A stretch of DNA of 22,857 nucleotides from CAXNKH01 sp049296795 (GTDB lineage: Bacteria > Pseudomonadota > Gammaproteobacteria > Burkholderiales > Burkholderiaceae_C). Under the pieces are notes generated by a model. The model did not search any database and was not told the origin of the DNA. It was given only the letters and a program-made list of their open reading frames with translations. The position numbers and the translations under genes were made by a program. Location of the stretch: the NCBI GenBank assembly GCA_049296795.1, contig JBAQTC010000055.1:1-22857 (forward strand), given 5' to 3'. Each line of letters opens with the position of its first letter. The first letter of the stretch is position 1. This document shows positions 6,595 through 14,104 of the stretch, piece after piece.

Positions 6595-6936
6595 ATGAAC
6601 ACCCTATTTATCCTTAACGATGGGCCTTACGGCAGCGAACGCAGCTATAACGCACTGCGTTTGGCGCGCTCCCTGTCCAAATTGGAGGGTCAGACCGTTC
6701 GCGTGTTCCTTTTGGGCGATGCCGTGGTTTGTGCCCATTCCGGTCAGAAGGTCCCTGTGGGGTATTACAACGCAGGTGACATGGTCAGTTTGGTGGGGGG
6801 AGAAGTCGGGTTGTGCGGTGCCTGTATGGATGCGCGTGGGATATCGGACGATCAGTTGGTTGAAGGCGCCCACCGCAGTTCGATGAAGCAACTTGCTGAG
6901 TGGACAAGCACTGCTGAGAAAGTGTTGGTTTTTTAA
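6595..6936 (+). CDS. DsrE/F-like family protein
   Basis: 113 residues from the ATG at 6595, supported by AGGAG at 6582-6586; a GTG at 6574 lacks such support. MNTLFILNDGPYGSERSYNAL opens the family's flavodoxin-like alpha/beta fold, with AHSGQKVP in the middle and a conserved LCGACMDARGI loop near residue 77-87, whose cysteines correspond to the usual sulfur-relay or redox position of YchN/DsrE proteins. It is likely a small cytoplasmic oligomer handling sulfane sulfur or a redox signal, but partners (DsrF, DsrH, TusA) are absent here. Followed 52 bp later by a SHOCT-domain gene. Confidence 0.85.
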   Translation: MNTLFILNDGPYGSERSYNALRLARSLSKLEGQTVRVFLLGDAVVCAHSGQKVPVGYYNAGDMVSLVGGEVGLCGACMDARGISDDQLVEGAHRSSMKQLAEWTSTAEKVLVF

Positions 6937-6988
6937 TCAGGTGGCGCTGAACAAACAGTTGCCGCCCCTAACAGAAGGAGTCGGTGTC

Positions 6989-7351
6989 ATGACAAAGTCT
7001 TTGATATCTAGGTTGAGAACATCGATATCGGTCCTGGCGTTGACGCCAACCGTCTTGTGGGCGCAGCTTTCATCTGACGCTGACAGATGGGGTTGTGGGC
7101 CTCACATGCTGTGGTCAGGCGCTGGCTGGTCGGGAATGATTTTCGGGCCAATCCTCATGATCCTGTTGCTCGGTGCGGTGATTGCCGTGGTGATGTTGGT
7201 GCTGCGCTGGCTAGGAGGAGCTTCGCACGGGAGCGCTTGGCACCCATTGAGTCCCCATCGTTCGGCGCTCGACATCCTGAAGGAACGTTACGCCCGAGGC
7301 GAAATCAGCCAAGATGAGTTTGAAGAACGCCGTCGCGTGCTGGGTAACTGA
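6989..7351 (+). CDS. SHOCT-domain small membrane protein
   Basis: 120 residues from the ATG at 6989, with AGAAGGAG at 6973-6980. A signal-anchor or signal peptide (about 1-27, ending LWA) is followed by a Trp/Gly/His-rich loop (WGCGPHMLWSGAGW), a strong membrane helix (about 50-73), and a C-terminal SHOCT motif: LDILKERYARGEISQDEFEERRRVL. SHOCT modules are short oligomerisation segments of membrane-linked proteins of unknown function. The gene ends 12 bp before the converging channel gene, with no clear terminator between them. Confidence 0.85.
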   Translation: MTKSLISRLRTSISVLALTPTVLWAQLSSDADRWGCGPHMLWSGAGWSGMIFGPILMILLLGAVIAVVMLVLRWLGGASHGSAWHPLSPHRSALDILKERYARGEISQDEFEERRRVLGN

Positions 7352-7363
7352 ATCAATGATTTT

Positions 7364-8188
7364 TTAGTCTGTCGGACGGCTACGTAAATAGATCACCCAA
7401 TAAACCAGGGCCACCAGTACGCTGCCCCCGACAATGTTGCCAGCAATGACGGGTACCAGGTTGTTCAGCATCCCGAAGAGGGTGATGGCATCAGCCCCCG
7501 GTGGCAAAGCCAGATCCTGTGATTTCAACATCAGGGCCAAGGGGAAGAAAAACATATTGGCGATTGAGTGTTCAAACCCCGCTGCAACAAAAGCGGAAAT
7601 GGGCAACGCGATGGCAATGAACTTGTCTGTCACGCTGCGCCCAGCATAGCTCATCCACAGTGCCATGCAGACCAAGATATTGCACAACATGCCCAGAAAG
7701 AAAGCCTTCCAGAATGGCAGTGCTACCTTGGCTGCTGCAATTTTGAGGTAAGTTGTTCCAACCTCGCCTGCATTCATCTGCCAGTGACCCGACAGAAATA
7801 CCAGCAGTGCAAGCCCTCCTGCACCCACGAAGTTGGCCAGACACACTACGCTCCAATTACGCAAGACTTCGCGGCCACTGACGCAGCCATCGGCCCAGGC
7901 CATCGCCAACATATTATTGCCAGTGAATAATTCAGCACCTGCGACCACCACCAGTAATAAACCCAGTGAAAAACACAGCCCGGAGAGCACTCGGCTGGCT
8001 GCAAAACCCAGCGTGGTATCGCTGAGAACCAGGGTGGAATAAAGCGCTCCTAAGCCGATAAAAGCACCAGCCAAGAGGCCGAGCATCCACAGGGTCAGCA
8101 AGGGCAAGCGTGCTTTGATGACACAAAAGTCGTTCACGCGCGCCGCCACCTCTTTAGGTGAAAAGGCATCGGAACCGAACATTTCCAT
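7364..8188 (-). CDS. Formate/nitrite transporter (FNT) family channel
   Basis: 274 residues from the ATG at 8188 (another ATG at 8182 is nearly as good); the longer open frame would overlap uspA and has no family resemblance. Six membrane helices can be placed, with the FNT features GAFIGLGALYSTLV near the N-terminus, AGAELFTGNNMLAM (about 93-106), LANFVGAGGLALL, GMLCNILVCMALWMSYAGRS and GFEHSIANMFFFPLAL. The family conducts formate, nitrite, hydrosulfide, lactate or acetate; no neighbour (formate dehydrogenase, pyruvate formate-lyase, nir) settles the substrate. Last gene of a minus-strand operon driven from the FNR box at 9200, so anaerobic expression is likely. Confidence 0.9.
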   Translation of the reverse strand: MEMFGSDAFSPKEVAARVNDFCVIKARLPLLTLWMLGLLAGAFIGLGALYSTLVLSDTTLGFAASRVLSGLCFSLGLLLVVVAGAELFTGNNMLAMAWADGCVSGREVLRNWSVVCLANFVGAGGLALLVFLSGHWQMNAGEVGTTYLKIAAAKVALPFWKAFFLGMLCNILVCMALWMSYAGRSVTDKFIAIALPISAFVAAGFEHSIANMFFFPLALMLKSQDLALPPGADAITLFGMLNNLVPVIAGNIVGGSVLVALVYWVIYLRSRPTD

Positions 8189-8207
8189 GGCCGCGTCAGG
8201 CCGGGTT

Positions 8208-8651
8208 CTATCGCAGCACCAGCACCGGAATTTGACTGTGGGTGAGTACCTGTTGGGTTTCACTGCCCAACAGAATGCGCTTGATACCACGCCGACCATG
8301 CGAGGCCATCACAATCAGGTCGCATTTGTATTTTTTAGCAGTGGCAATGATCGCGTCCGACACTACGTCGGACTTGACCGTCAGTGCCTGGGTCTTGACG
8401 CCCTTGCGTTCGGCTGACTTCAACACTGCATCAACCACGGTCTGCCCTGCATCGAGCCACTGTTTTTCAACCTGGGCGATTTCTTTGTCCGGCAAAGGGA
8501 TATTGCCTTCAAAATAACTTACCGGATAGCGCGCCACCACCTTCAGCGCCAGCAGTTCGGCTTGCGTCAAAGCAGCCAATGCAATCGCGCTGGAAACTGC
8601 CCTCTTTGATAAATTTGAACCATCGGTAGCCACGAGAATACGGTTGTACAT
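8208..8651 (-). CDS. Universal stress protein (UspA family), tandem copy 2
   Basis: 147 residues beginning MYNRILVATDGSNLSKRAV. The nucleotide-binding loop MASHGRRG...LLGSETQQVLTHS fits G-X2-G-X9-G-S apart from the Ser/Ala at the first position (ASHG). AAGGAG lies seven bases ahead of the ATG. A hand alignment without gaps shows about 97 of 147 residues identical to the adjacent copy at 8700-9143, so the pair arose by tandem duplication. Such proteins pair with each other in the Usp fold and could form heterodimers. The next gene, an FNT channel, starts 19 bp further on. Confidence 0.94.
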   Translation of the reverse strand: MYNRILVATDGSNLSKRAVSSAIALAALTQAELLALKVVARYPVSYFEGNIPLPDKEIAQVEKQWLDAGQTVVDAVLKSAERKGVKTQALTVKSDVVSDAIIATAKKYKCDLIVMASHGRRGIKRILLGSETQQVLTHSQIPVLVLR

Positions 8652-8699
8652 GGTGAACTCCTTGTTGTTCGGTTAGTGAAGCTTACGCTGCGGCCTGCT

Positions 8700-9143
8700 T
8701 TAGCGCAACACCAGCACCGGGGTAGTGGAGTGGGTGAGAACGTGCTGCGTTTCGCTACCGAGCAAAATTCCTTGGATACCCTTGCGTCCGTGAGACGCCA
8801 TCACGATCAGGTCACATTTATATTTTTTGCCAGCGGCCATGATCGCTGCGGCCACTTGATTGGATCTGACCGTCAACGCTCGAGCCTTCACTCCCTGCTT
8901 TAGGGCCGATTCCTTCACGACTTCGACAATGGCCTGGCTTTCTTCACCCCATTGTTGTTCAACCCGGTCGATATCCTTTTTGGTCAACGATATATTCCCC
9001 TCAAAGTAACTGACGGGAAAGCGGTGGCAGACTTTCAGGGCGATCACTTCCGCTCCTGTCAATGAAGCGAGCGCAATACCACTGTCAACCGCTTTTTTGG
9101 CCAAGGCGGATCCATCGGTAGCAATCAAAATACGTTGGTACAT
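8700..9143 (-). CDS. Universal stress protein (UspA family), tandem copy 1
   Basis: 147 residues, MYQRILIATDGSALAKKAV, with the same length and about 66% identity to the neighbouring copy. Conserved blocks are FPVSYFEGNI near residue 42-51, KKYKCDLIVMASHGRKG and the GSETQHVLTHS loop. It is the promoter-proximal gene of the minus-strand operon: the FNR box at 9200-9213 with a TAAGCT -10 (9177-9172) predicts a start near 9165 and a 22-nt leader, with only a weak ribosome binding site (GAAAG). Likely role: survival under oxygen limitation or energy stress. Confidence 0.94.
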   Translation of the reverse strand: MYQRILIATDGSALAKKAVDSGIALASLTGAEVIALKVCHRFPVSYFEGNISLTKKDIDRVEQQWGEESQAIVEVVKESALKQGVKARALTVRSNQVAAAIMAAGKKYKCDLIVMASHGRKGIQGILLGSETQHVLTHSTTPVLVLR

Positions 9144-9169
9144 GTATAAGCTTTCAAGCTGTGGTACTT

Positions 9170-9243
9170 ACAGCTTAGTTACACGGCCGGACTTGTCATT
9201 TGATCTGGGTCAAGTTTGTGTTCGTTCTGTCTCGCTAAGCTGT
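9170..9243. promoter_or_regulatory. Symmetric divergent FNR promoter (uspA operon / ccoI)
   Basis: FNR box TTGATCTGGGTCAA lies at 9200-9213. A perfect 9-bp inverted repeat, ACAGCTTAG (9170-9178) and CTAAGCTGT (9235-9243), is centred on exactly the same point (9206.5) as the box. Each arm contains TAAGCT reading outward, placed where a class II FNR promoter needs its -10. Predicted starts are about 9165 (minus, uspA) and 9248 (plus, ccoI). Confidence 0.75.
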
Positions 9244-9247
9244 GACC

Positions 9248-11593
9248 ATGCTTACTCCTGTCCTGTTGCAGGCGATACCTCAGATTGATCAGCCGTCGAA
9301 ATCATCGCGCAACAGCAATGATGCCGGCGCAGTCGATGCGATCGGGGATCCTGCCCTTTGGGATTGCCAAGAGGATTGGCTGGAATTCAGTCGGCGCTCT
9401 TCTGGCGAGGGCGGAGTTTGGGAATCGAGCCTGTTGATCGACGGCATGCATTGTTCGGGCTGCGCCCTCAGAGTCGAAGCCTTGCTGAGGGGTGTTCCGG
9501 GCGTACTAGGGGCCGATGTCAACGCCCTCAGTCATCGCGCGCAAGTGCGTTGGCGTGAATCTGCTGTCGTGCCTTCGACCTGGCTGCTGGCCTTGCAACG
9601 CGCGGGCTATGGGGTCCAGTTTCGATTAGACCAGCAAGACACAGAGCGAGCACGGACGCAGAGCAGGCTGGCACTTTGGCGCTGGCTTGTTGCTGGTCTG
9701 TGCATGATGCAAATCATGATGTATGCGGCGCCCGCCTACCTGGCCGAGCCGGGTGACATCACGCTTGATTTGCAGAAGTTGTTGCGCTGGGCTTCCTGGG
9801 TTTTGAGCCTGCCCCTGGTTTTGTTTTCATGCACACCATTCTTTCGACAAGCTTGGCTTGAGTTGCGCCTGGGTCGAATCAGCATGGACTTGCCGGTGAG
9901 TCTGGGCGTCCTCATCACTTTCATGGTGAGCTCAGCGGGGACTTTTGACCCGCAAGGGATTTTTGGACGTGAAGTCTATTTTGATTCGCTCGCCATGTTT
10001 GTTTTTTTCCTATTGACCGGACGCTGGCTTGAGCAGCGTCTTCGTGACCGAACGGCGGGTGCACTGGATCTGTTGCTCAATCGGTTGCCCGATACGACGC
10101 AACGGCTCAACAGCGCGGGCCATTTTGAAAGCGTGCGTGTTCGTCGCTTGCAACAAGGCGACGTGATTCGGGTTCGAGCTGGCGAGGCATTTTGTGTGGA
10201 TGGGGAAGTTCTGTTGGGGCGAACCTTGGTCGATGAAGCTTTCCTCACGGGTGAGTCAGTGCCGCTGGAGCGGGGGCCGGGCTCTCAGGTCATTGCAGGC
10301 AGCTACAACCTGTCAGCGACCCTGCAAGTACGGGTAGTCCGCTTGGGTCCGGACACGCGCTTTGCCCAGATCGTAGCTTTGATGGAACGCGCAACCCTGG
10401 ACAAGCCGCATTGGGCGCAACTGGCTGATCGATTAGCCCGGCCGTTTTTGGCGTTTGTTTTACTGGCCGCTGCTGCGGCTGGCGCTTACTGGTGGCCGCA
10501 GAGTCCGCAACAGGCCATGATGGTGGCGGTAGCGGTCTTGATTGTGACCTGCCCCTGCGCCTTGTCGCTTGCCACCCCAACCGCGATGCTGGCTGCTGCT
10601 GGGGCCTTGGCCCGTCGTGGCGTGCTGGTGCGCCGACTCCAAGCGCTTGAAACGTTGGCCTCGGTGGATCTGATGGTGTTTGACAAAACCGGCACGCTGA
10701 CTTGCGATGCCTTTTTACTGACCGATGTCCAGTTGTCACCGAACATGACCAGAGGATCGGCCCTGGAACTGGCTGCGACCTTGGCTCAACATTCCCTGCA
10801 CCCCTTGTCCCGCGCCCTGGTTCGTGCGGGTGGGCCAGGGTGTTGTGAGGCCCGCGAGGTGCAAGAGACGATAGGACAGGGCGTGAGCGGTTGGCTAGAG
10901 AATGTGCAGGGTGGAGGCTCCCCCAATAGGTTTCATCTAGGTTCTGCTGCATTTTGTGGCGTGCCCGAAGCGACTGGCGCAGGCCTGCAAGTTCATCTTG
11001 CTAGCGACTTCGGCTGGTTGGCGACTTTTCTATTTCAAGAAGAATTGCGCCCGGATGCAGCCCCCACACTCAAGACGCTGTTGGATCAAGGCCTGCAACT
11101 CCAACTGCTTTCGGGTGACAGCCCACAAGCGGTGGCCGCCCTGGCCAGACAGTTGGGTTTGAGCCCGAAGCAATTGCAGTTCCTGGGAGGGTGCAGCCCG
11201 GATGATAAATTGGATTTCCTGCAAGCGGCCCAAAAACTCGGACATACGGTAGCCATGGTGGGTGATGGTCTTAACGATGGCCCCGTATTGGCCAGTGCCC
11301 ATGTTTCGTTCGCCATGGGCCAAGCGGCACCTTTAGCCCAGGGGCGATCCGATTTTGTATTGCCAACCGACAGTCTGGCTGCGGTGCTGCAAACCTGGCA
11401 ACTGGCCCGGCGAACGGTTCGGGTGGTTCGGCAAAATTTAATCTGGGCGGCAGCCTACAACTTGGTTTGTATTCCGCTGGCCGTCGTTGGCTGGCTGCCC
11501 GCTTGGGCCGCTGGCTTGGGCATGGCGGCGAGTTCCTTGTTGGTGCTGCTCAATGCTTTGCGGCTCAGCGTTGATTCCAGTGAGGTGGCGTAA
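9248..11593 (+). CDS. ccoI: Copper-translocating P1B-type ATPase for cbb3 oxidase assembly
   Basis: 781 residues from the ATG at 9248; a GTG two codons upstream is possible and neither has a ribosome binding site. The N-terminal extension leads to one heavy-metal domain with GMHCSGC (CXXC about residues 69-72). Membrane helices follow, with the P-ATPase motifs in order: TGES (about 334), the metal-site CPC in TCPCALSLATP (about 432), the phosphorylation motif DKTGTLT (about 478), HP in HSLHPLSRAL, and GDGLND (about 672). CcoI/FixI exports copper to the periplasmic side for the haem-copper centre of CcoN. It starts the cco cluster and overlaps ccoS by one base. Confidence 0.95.
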   Translation: MLTPVLLQAIPQIDQPSKSSRNSNDAGAVDAIGDPALWDCQEDWLEFSRRSSGEGGVWESSLLIDGMHCSGCALRVEALLRGVPGVLGADVNALSHRAQVRWRESAVVPSTWLLALQRAGYGVQFRLDQQDTERARTQSRLALWRWLVAGLCMMQIMMYAAPAYLAEPGDITLDLQKLLRWASWVLSLPLVLFSCTPFFRQAWLELRLGRISMDLPVSLGVLITFMVSSAGTFDPQGIFGREVYFDSLAMFVFFLLTGRWLEQRLRDRTAGALDLLLNRLPDTTQRLNSAGHFESVRVRRLQQGDVIRVRAGEAFCVDGEVLLGRTLVDEAFLTGESVPLERGPGSQVIAGSYNLSATLQVRVVRLGPDTRFAQIVALMERATLDKPHWAQLADRLARPFLAFVLLAAAAAGAYWWPQSPQQAMMVAVAVLIVTCPCALSLATPTAMLAAAGALARRGVLVRRLQALETLASVDLMVFDKTGTLTCDAFLLTDVQLSPNMTRGSALELAATLAQHSLHPLSRALVRAGGPGCCEAREVQETIGQGVSGWLENVQGGGSPNRFHLGSAAFCGVPEATGAGLQVHLASDFGWLATFLFQEELRPDAAPTLKTLLDQGLQLQLLSGDSPQAVAALARQLGLSPKQLQFLGGCSPDDKLDFLQAAQKLGHTVAMVGDGLNDGPVLASAHVSFAMGQAAPLAQGRSDFVLPTDSLAAVLQTWQLARRTVRVVRQNLIWAAAYNLVCIPLAVVGWLPAWAAGLGMAASSLLVLLNALRLSVDSSEVA

Positions 11594-11730
11594 TGGATAT
11601 CTTGTTTTTGCTCATCCCGCTCTCGGTTGCATTGGGCTTGTTGATCCTTTTGGCTTTGGGCTGGGCCGTCTATGGGGGACAGTTCGAGTCGATCGAGCAA
11701 GAAGCTGAGCGAATTTTGAACAACGATTGA
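11593..11730 (+). CDS. ccoS: cbb3 oxidase maturation protein CcoS
   Basis: 45 residues, MDILFLLIPLSVALGLLIL..., a single membrane helix (about 4-26) followed by WAVYGGQFESIEQEAERIL, the typical CcoS pattern in which the segment after the helix carries GQFDDL-like residues. The ATG overlaps the ccoI stop as TAATG, so it is translated by coupling. CcoS is needed to insert haem and copper cofactors into CcoN. Its stop codon lies inside the FNR box that begins at 11727. Confidence 0.92.
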   Translation: MDILFLLIPLSVALGLLILLALGWAVYGGQFESIEQEAERILNND

Positions 11731-11740
11731 TCTGTATCAA
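11727..11740 (+). promoter_or_regulatory. FNR box upstream of ccoN
   Basis: TTGATCTGTATCAA matches the FNR consensus fully in both half-sites and overlaps the ccoS stop codon (11728-11730). With the centre at -41.5 the start would be near 11775, with GAAACT (11763-11768, three of six) as -10 and a leader of about 63 nt to ccoN. It gives the structural genes a promoter of their own, separate from that of ccoI. Confidence 0.75.
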
Positions 11741-11837
11741 ATAGGTGTGACTACCCATCCTTGAAACTTGCATTCAGACCAATTGGCTCGCTTGATCCAG
11801 CTGTTAAGGGTCTGAACAACACTACAAGAGGTCATGC

Positions 11838-13274
11838 ATGAGCATTTCAATTCAGCACAGCGCCAATTACAACGACACCGCAGTGCGCCAGTTTTCCCTG
11901 ATGTCCGTGGTGTGGGGCGTAGTCGGGATGCTGGTGGGCTTGCTCATCGCAGCGCAGTTAGCGTGGCCAGAACTCAATTTTGGAATTCCCTGGTTAAGTT
12001 ATGGCCGGCTTCGCCCCCTGCATACCAATGCGGTCATTTTTGCTTTTGGTGGCTGTGCGCTGATGGGAACCAGTTTTTACGTGGTGCAAAGGACATGCCA
12101 GGTTCGGCTATTTGCACCGGCACTGGCAAGCTTTGTGTTCTGGGGTTGGCAGTGCGTCATTCTGGCTGCCGCCATCAGTCTTCCGATGGGATATACCTCG
12201 GGCAAAGAATATGCCGAGCTGGAGTGGCCCATCGATATCTTGATTACGCTGGTCTGGGTCGCTTATGCCATTGTTTTCTTCGGAACATTGGGCATACGCA
12301 AGGTTCGTCACATCTACGTGGCCAACTGGTTTTATGGTGCTTTCATTCTGACCGTGGCCCTCTTGCACCTGGTCAACAGTGCGGCAGTACCGGTCGACTG
12401 GATGAAGTCCTATTCGGTGTATGCCGGCGTGCAGGACGCGATGATTCAGTGGTGGTATGGCCACAATGCCGTGGGATTTTTCCTGACCGCAGGTTTTCTC
12501 GGAATGATGTACTACTTCATACCGAAACAGGTCGGTCGGCCGGTCTACTCCTACCGTTTATCCATCGTCCATTTTTGGGCCTTGATATTCACTTACATGT
12601 GGGCCGGACCGCACCACTTGCATTACACGGCTTTACCTGATTGGACTCAGTCGGTTGGAATGGTTTTTTCCTTGATTTTGCTGGCGCCGAGTTGGGGCGG
12701 AATGATCAATGGCGTTATGACCTTGTCCGGGGCGTGGCACAAGCTGCGCGAAGATCCCGTACTACGCTTTCTGATCGTGTCCCTGTCCTTCTACGGCATG
12801 AGTACGTTTGAAGGCCCGATGATGTCAATCAAAACCGTCAATGCCCTGTCGCATTACACCGACTGGACGGTCGGCCATGTGCATTCGGGCGCCTTGGGCT
12901 GGGTTGGCTTGATTTCTATGGGTTCGCTCTATTACCTGATTCCCCGTTTGTTTGGGAAGAGCCAGATGTTTTCGGTTAAAGCCATCGAATTGCATTTCTG
13001 GCTCGCCACGCTGGGCATCGTCTGCTACATCGCTGCGATGTGGATAGCCGGCGTGATGCAGGGCTTGATGTGGCGCGCGCTCAATGAAGACGGCACGTTG
13101 ACTTACACCTTTGTCGAATCGGTCAAGGCGACTTATCCGTTCTACCTGGTTCGGGTCATCGGAGGTGCGCTGTACTTGGGCGGAATGCTTCTGATGGCTT
13201 GGAATGTCTGGATGACTGCCCTGTCCGGCCGGGCTGTTACAGCACCCATTCCCAACATGATGGCGCAAGCCTGA
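11838..13274 (+). CDS. ccoN: cbb3-type cytochrome c oxidase subunit I
   Basis: 478 residues, the usual length, with about twelve membrane helices. Haem and copper ligands are visible: His in LHTNAVIFAFGGCALMG (low-spin haem b), WWYGHNAVGFFLT (copper-B and the start of the Tyr-containing helix region), GPHHLHYTALPDW (two copper-B histidines) and DWTVGHVHSGALGW (haem ligands). It is the catalytic subunit that reduces oxygen to water with high affinity in the inner membrane. AGAGGT at 11826-11831 precedes the ATG. The FNR box 100 bp upstream supports induction at low oxygen. Confidence 0.97.
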   Translation: MSISIQHSANYNDTAVRQFSLMSVVWGVVGMLVGLLIAAQLAWPELNFGIPWLSYGRLRPLHTNAVIFAFGGCALMGTSFYVVQRTCQVRLFAPALASFVFWGWQCVILAAAISLPMGYTSGKEYAELEWPIDILITLVWVAYAIVFFGTLGIRKVRHIYVANWFYGAFILTVALLHLVNSAAVPVDWMKSYSVYAGVQDAMIQWWYGHNAVGFFLTAGFLGMMYYFIPKQVGRPVYSYRLSIVHFWALIFTYMWAGPHHLHYTALPDWTQSVGMVFSLILLAPSWGGMINGVMTLSGAWHKLREDPVLRFLIVSLSFYGMSTFEGPMMSIKTVNALSHYTDWTVGHVHSGALGWVGLISMGSLYYLIPRLFGKSQMFSVKAIELHFWLATLGIVCYIAAMWIAGVMQGLMWRALNEDGTLTYTFVESVKATYPFYLVRVIGGALYLGGMLLMAWNVWMTALSGRAVTAPIPNMMAQA

Positions 13275-13286
13275 GGAGTCAATGCG

Positions 13287-13904
13287 ATGCAGGCCGAACC
13301 TAAATTCAGTCACGACAAGATCGAGACTAACAATCTTTTAATGATCGTATTGATCCTGCTGGTGGTCGCCATCGGTGGTCTCGTGGAAATTGTCCCCCTG
13401 TTTTTTCAGAAATCCACCACCGAACCCACGCCCGGTATTCAACCCTACAGCGCATTACAGTTGGTTGGGCGCGATGTTTATTTGCGTGAGGGCTGTTACA
13501 ACTGCCACTCGCAAATGATCCGGCCTTTTCGCGCCGAGACCCTGCGCTATGGTCATTATTCGGTGGCCGGAGAGTTCGTTTATGACCATCCTTTTCAATG
13601 GGGTAGCAAACGGACTGGCCCCGATTTGCACCGGGTAGGGGGCAAGTACAGCGATGAGTGGCACCGCCTGCACTTGAACAACCCGCGAGATCTGGTTCCG
13701 GAGTCGAATATGCCGGCTTATCCCTGGCTTGCCAAAACCAGCGTCATTCCCGCTAGCGTGGCGCCGCGCATGCAGGCCCTGCGCCGAGTCGGCGTGCCTT
13801 ACAGCGACCAGCAAATCAGTACCGCAGCCGCAGATGTCAAAGATAAAACCGAAGCCGATGCCTTGATTGCTTATTTGCAGGTGCTAGGCCGTTCTTTTAA
13901 ATAA
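13287..13904 (+). CDS. ccoO: cbb3-type cytochrome c oxidase subunit II (monohaem)
   Basis: 205 residues. One N-terminal anchor helix (about 17-40) is followed by a periplasmic c-type haem domain with CYNCH at residues 70-74 and the likely axial Met in ESNMPAYPWL. GRDVYLREGCYNCHSQMIRPF and HPFQWGSKRTGPDLHRVGGKY are strongly conserved family blocks. It passes electrons from CcoP to CcoN. The gene lies 12 bp after ccoN with GAGGAG as ribosome binding site. Normal length for the family. Confidence 0.97.
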   Translation: MQAEPKFSHDKIETNNLLMIVLILLVVAIGGLVEIVPLFFQKSTTEPTPGIQPYSALQLVGRDVYLREGCYNCHSQMIRPFRAETLRYGHYSVAGEFVYDHPFQWGSKRTGPDLHRVGGKYSDEWHRLHLNNPRDLVPESNMPAYPWLAKTSVIPASVAPRMQALRRVGVPYSDQQISTAAADVKDKTEADALIAYLQVLGRSFK

Positions 13905-13954
13905 ATGACAGGACTGGGCTTCAGTCCCAAGACCTTTTGAGGAGGAGGCTAACG

Positions 13955-14104
13955 ATGGACATCAATACCTTGCGCATGGCCAGTACCGTACTCAGCTTGG
14001 CTGTGTTTGTGGGCATCTTGGTCTGGGCTTATTCGTCGCGTCAAAGCGCAAGTTTTGAAGAAGCGGCGCAACTTCCTTTTGAAGGCGAAAGCAATCATGA
14101 GTGA
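13955..14104 (+). CDS. ccoQ: cbb3 oxidase small subunit CcoQ
   Basis: 49 residues, MDINTLRMASTVLSLAVFVGI..., with a single membrane helix (about 8-27), then WAYSSRQSASFEEAAQLPF, the classical CcoQ ending in which a short acidic stretch precedes LPF. GGAGGAGG at 13941-13947 is a very strong ribosome binding site. Its last eight bases overlap ccoP. CcoQ stabilises the assembled complex. Confidence 0.93.
   Translation: MDINTLRMASTVLSLAVFVGILVWAYSSRQSASFEEAAQLPFEGESNHE

Noticed and set aside
10290..10952. 220-codon minus-strand open frame inside ccoI
   Set aside because: Entirely antisense to a strongly conserved P-type ATPase; its residue composition (Arg, Pro, Ser and Gln rich) is typical of a shadow frame in GC-rich DNA.
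11834..12640. 268-codon plus-strand frame overlapping ccoN
   Set aside because: It begins four bases before the ccoN start in another frame and encodes no family; ccoN is unambiguous.
14007..14096. N-terminal extension of ccoP
   Set aside because: These 30 codons are ccoQ read out of frame; the ATG at 14097 begins the conserved CcoP sequence.
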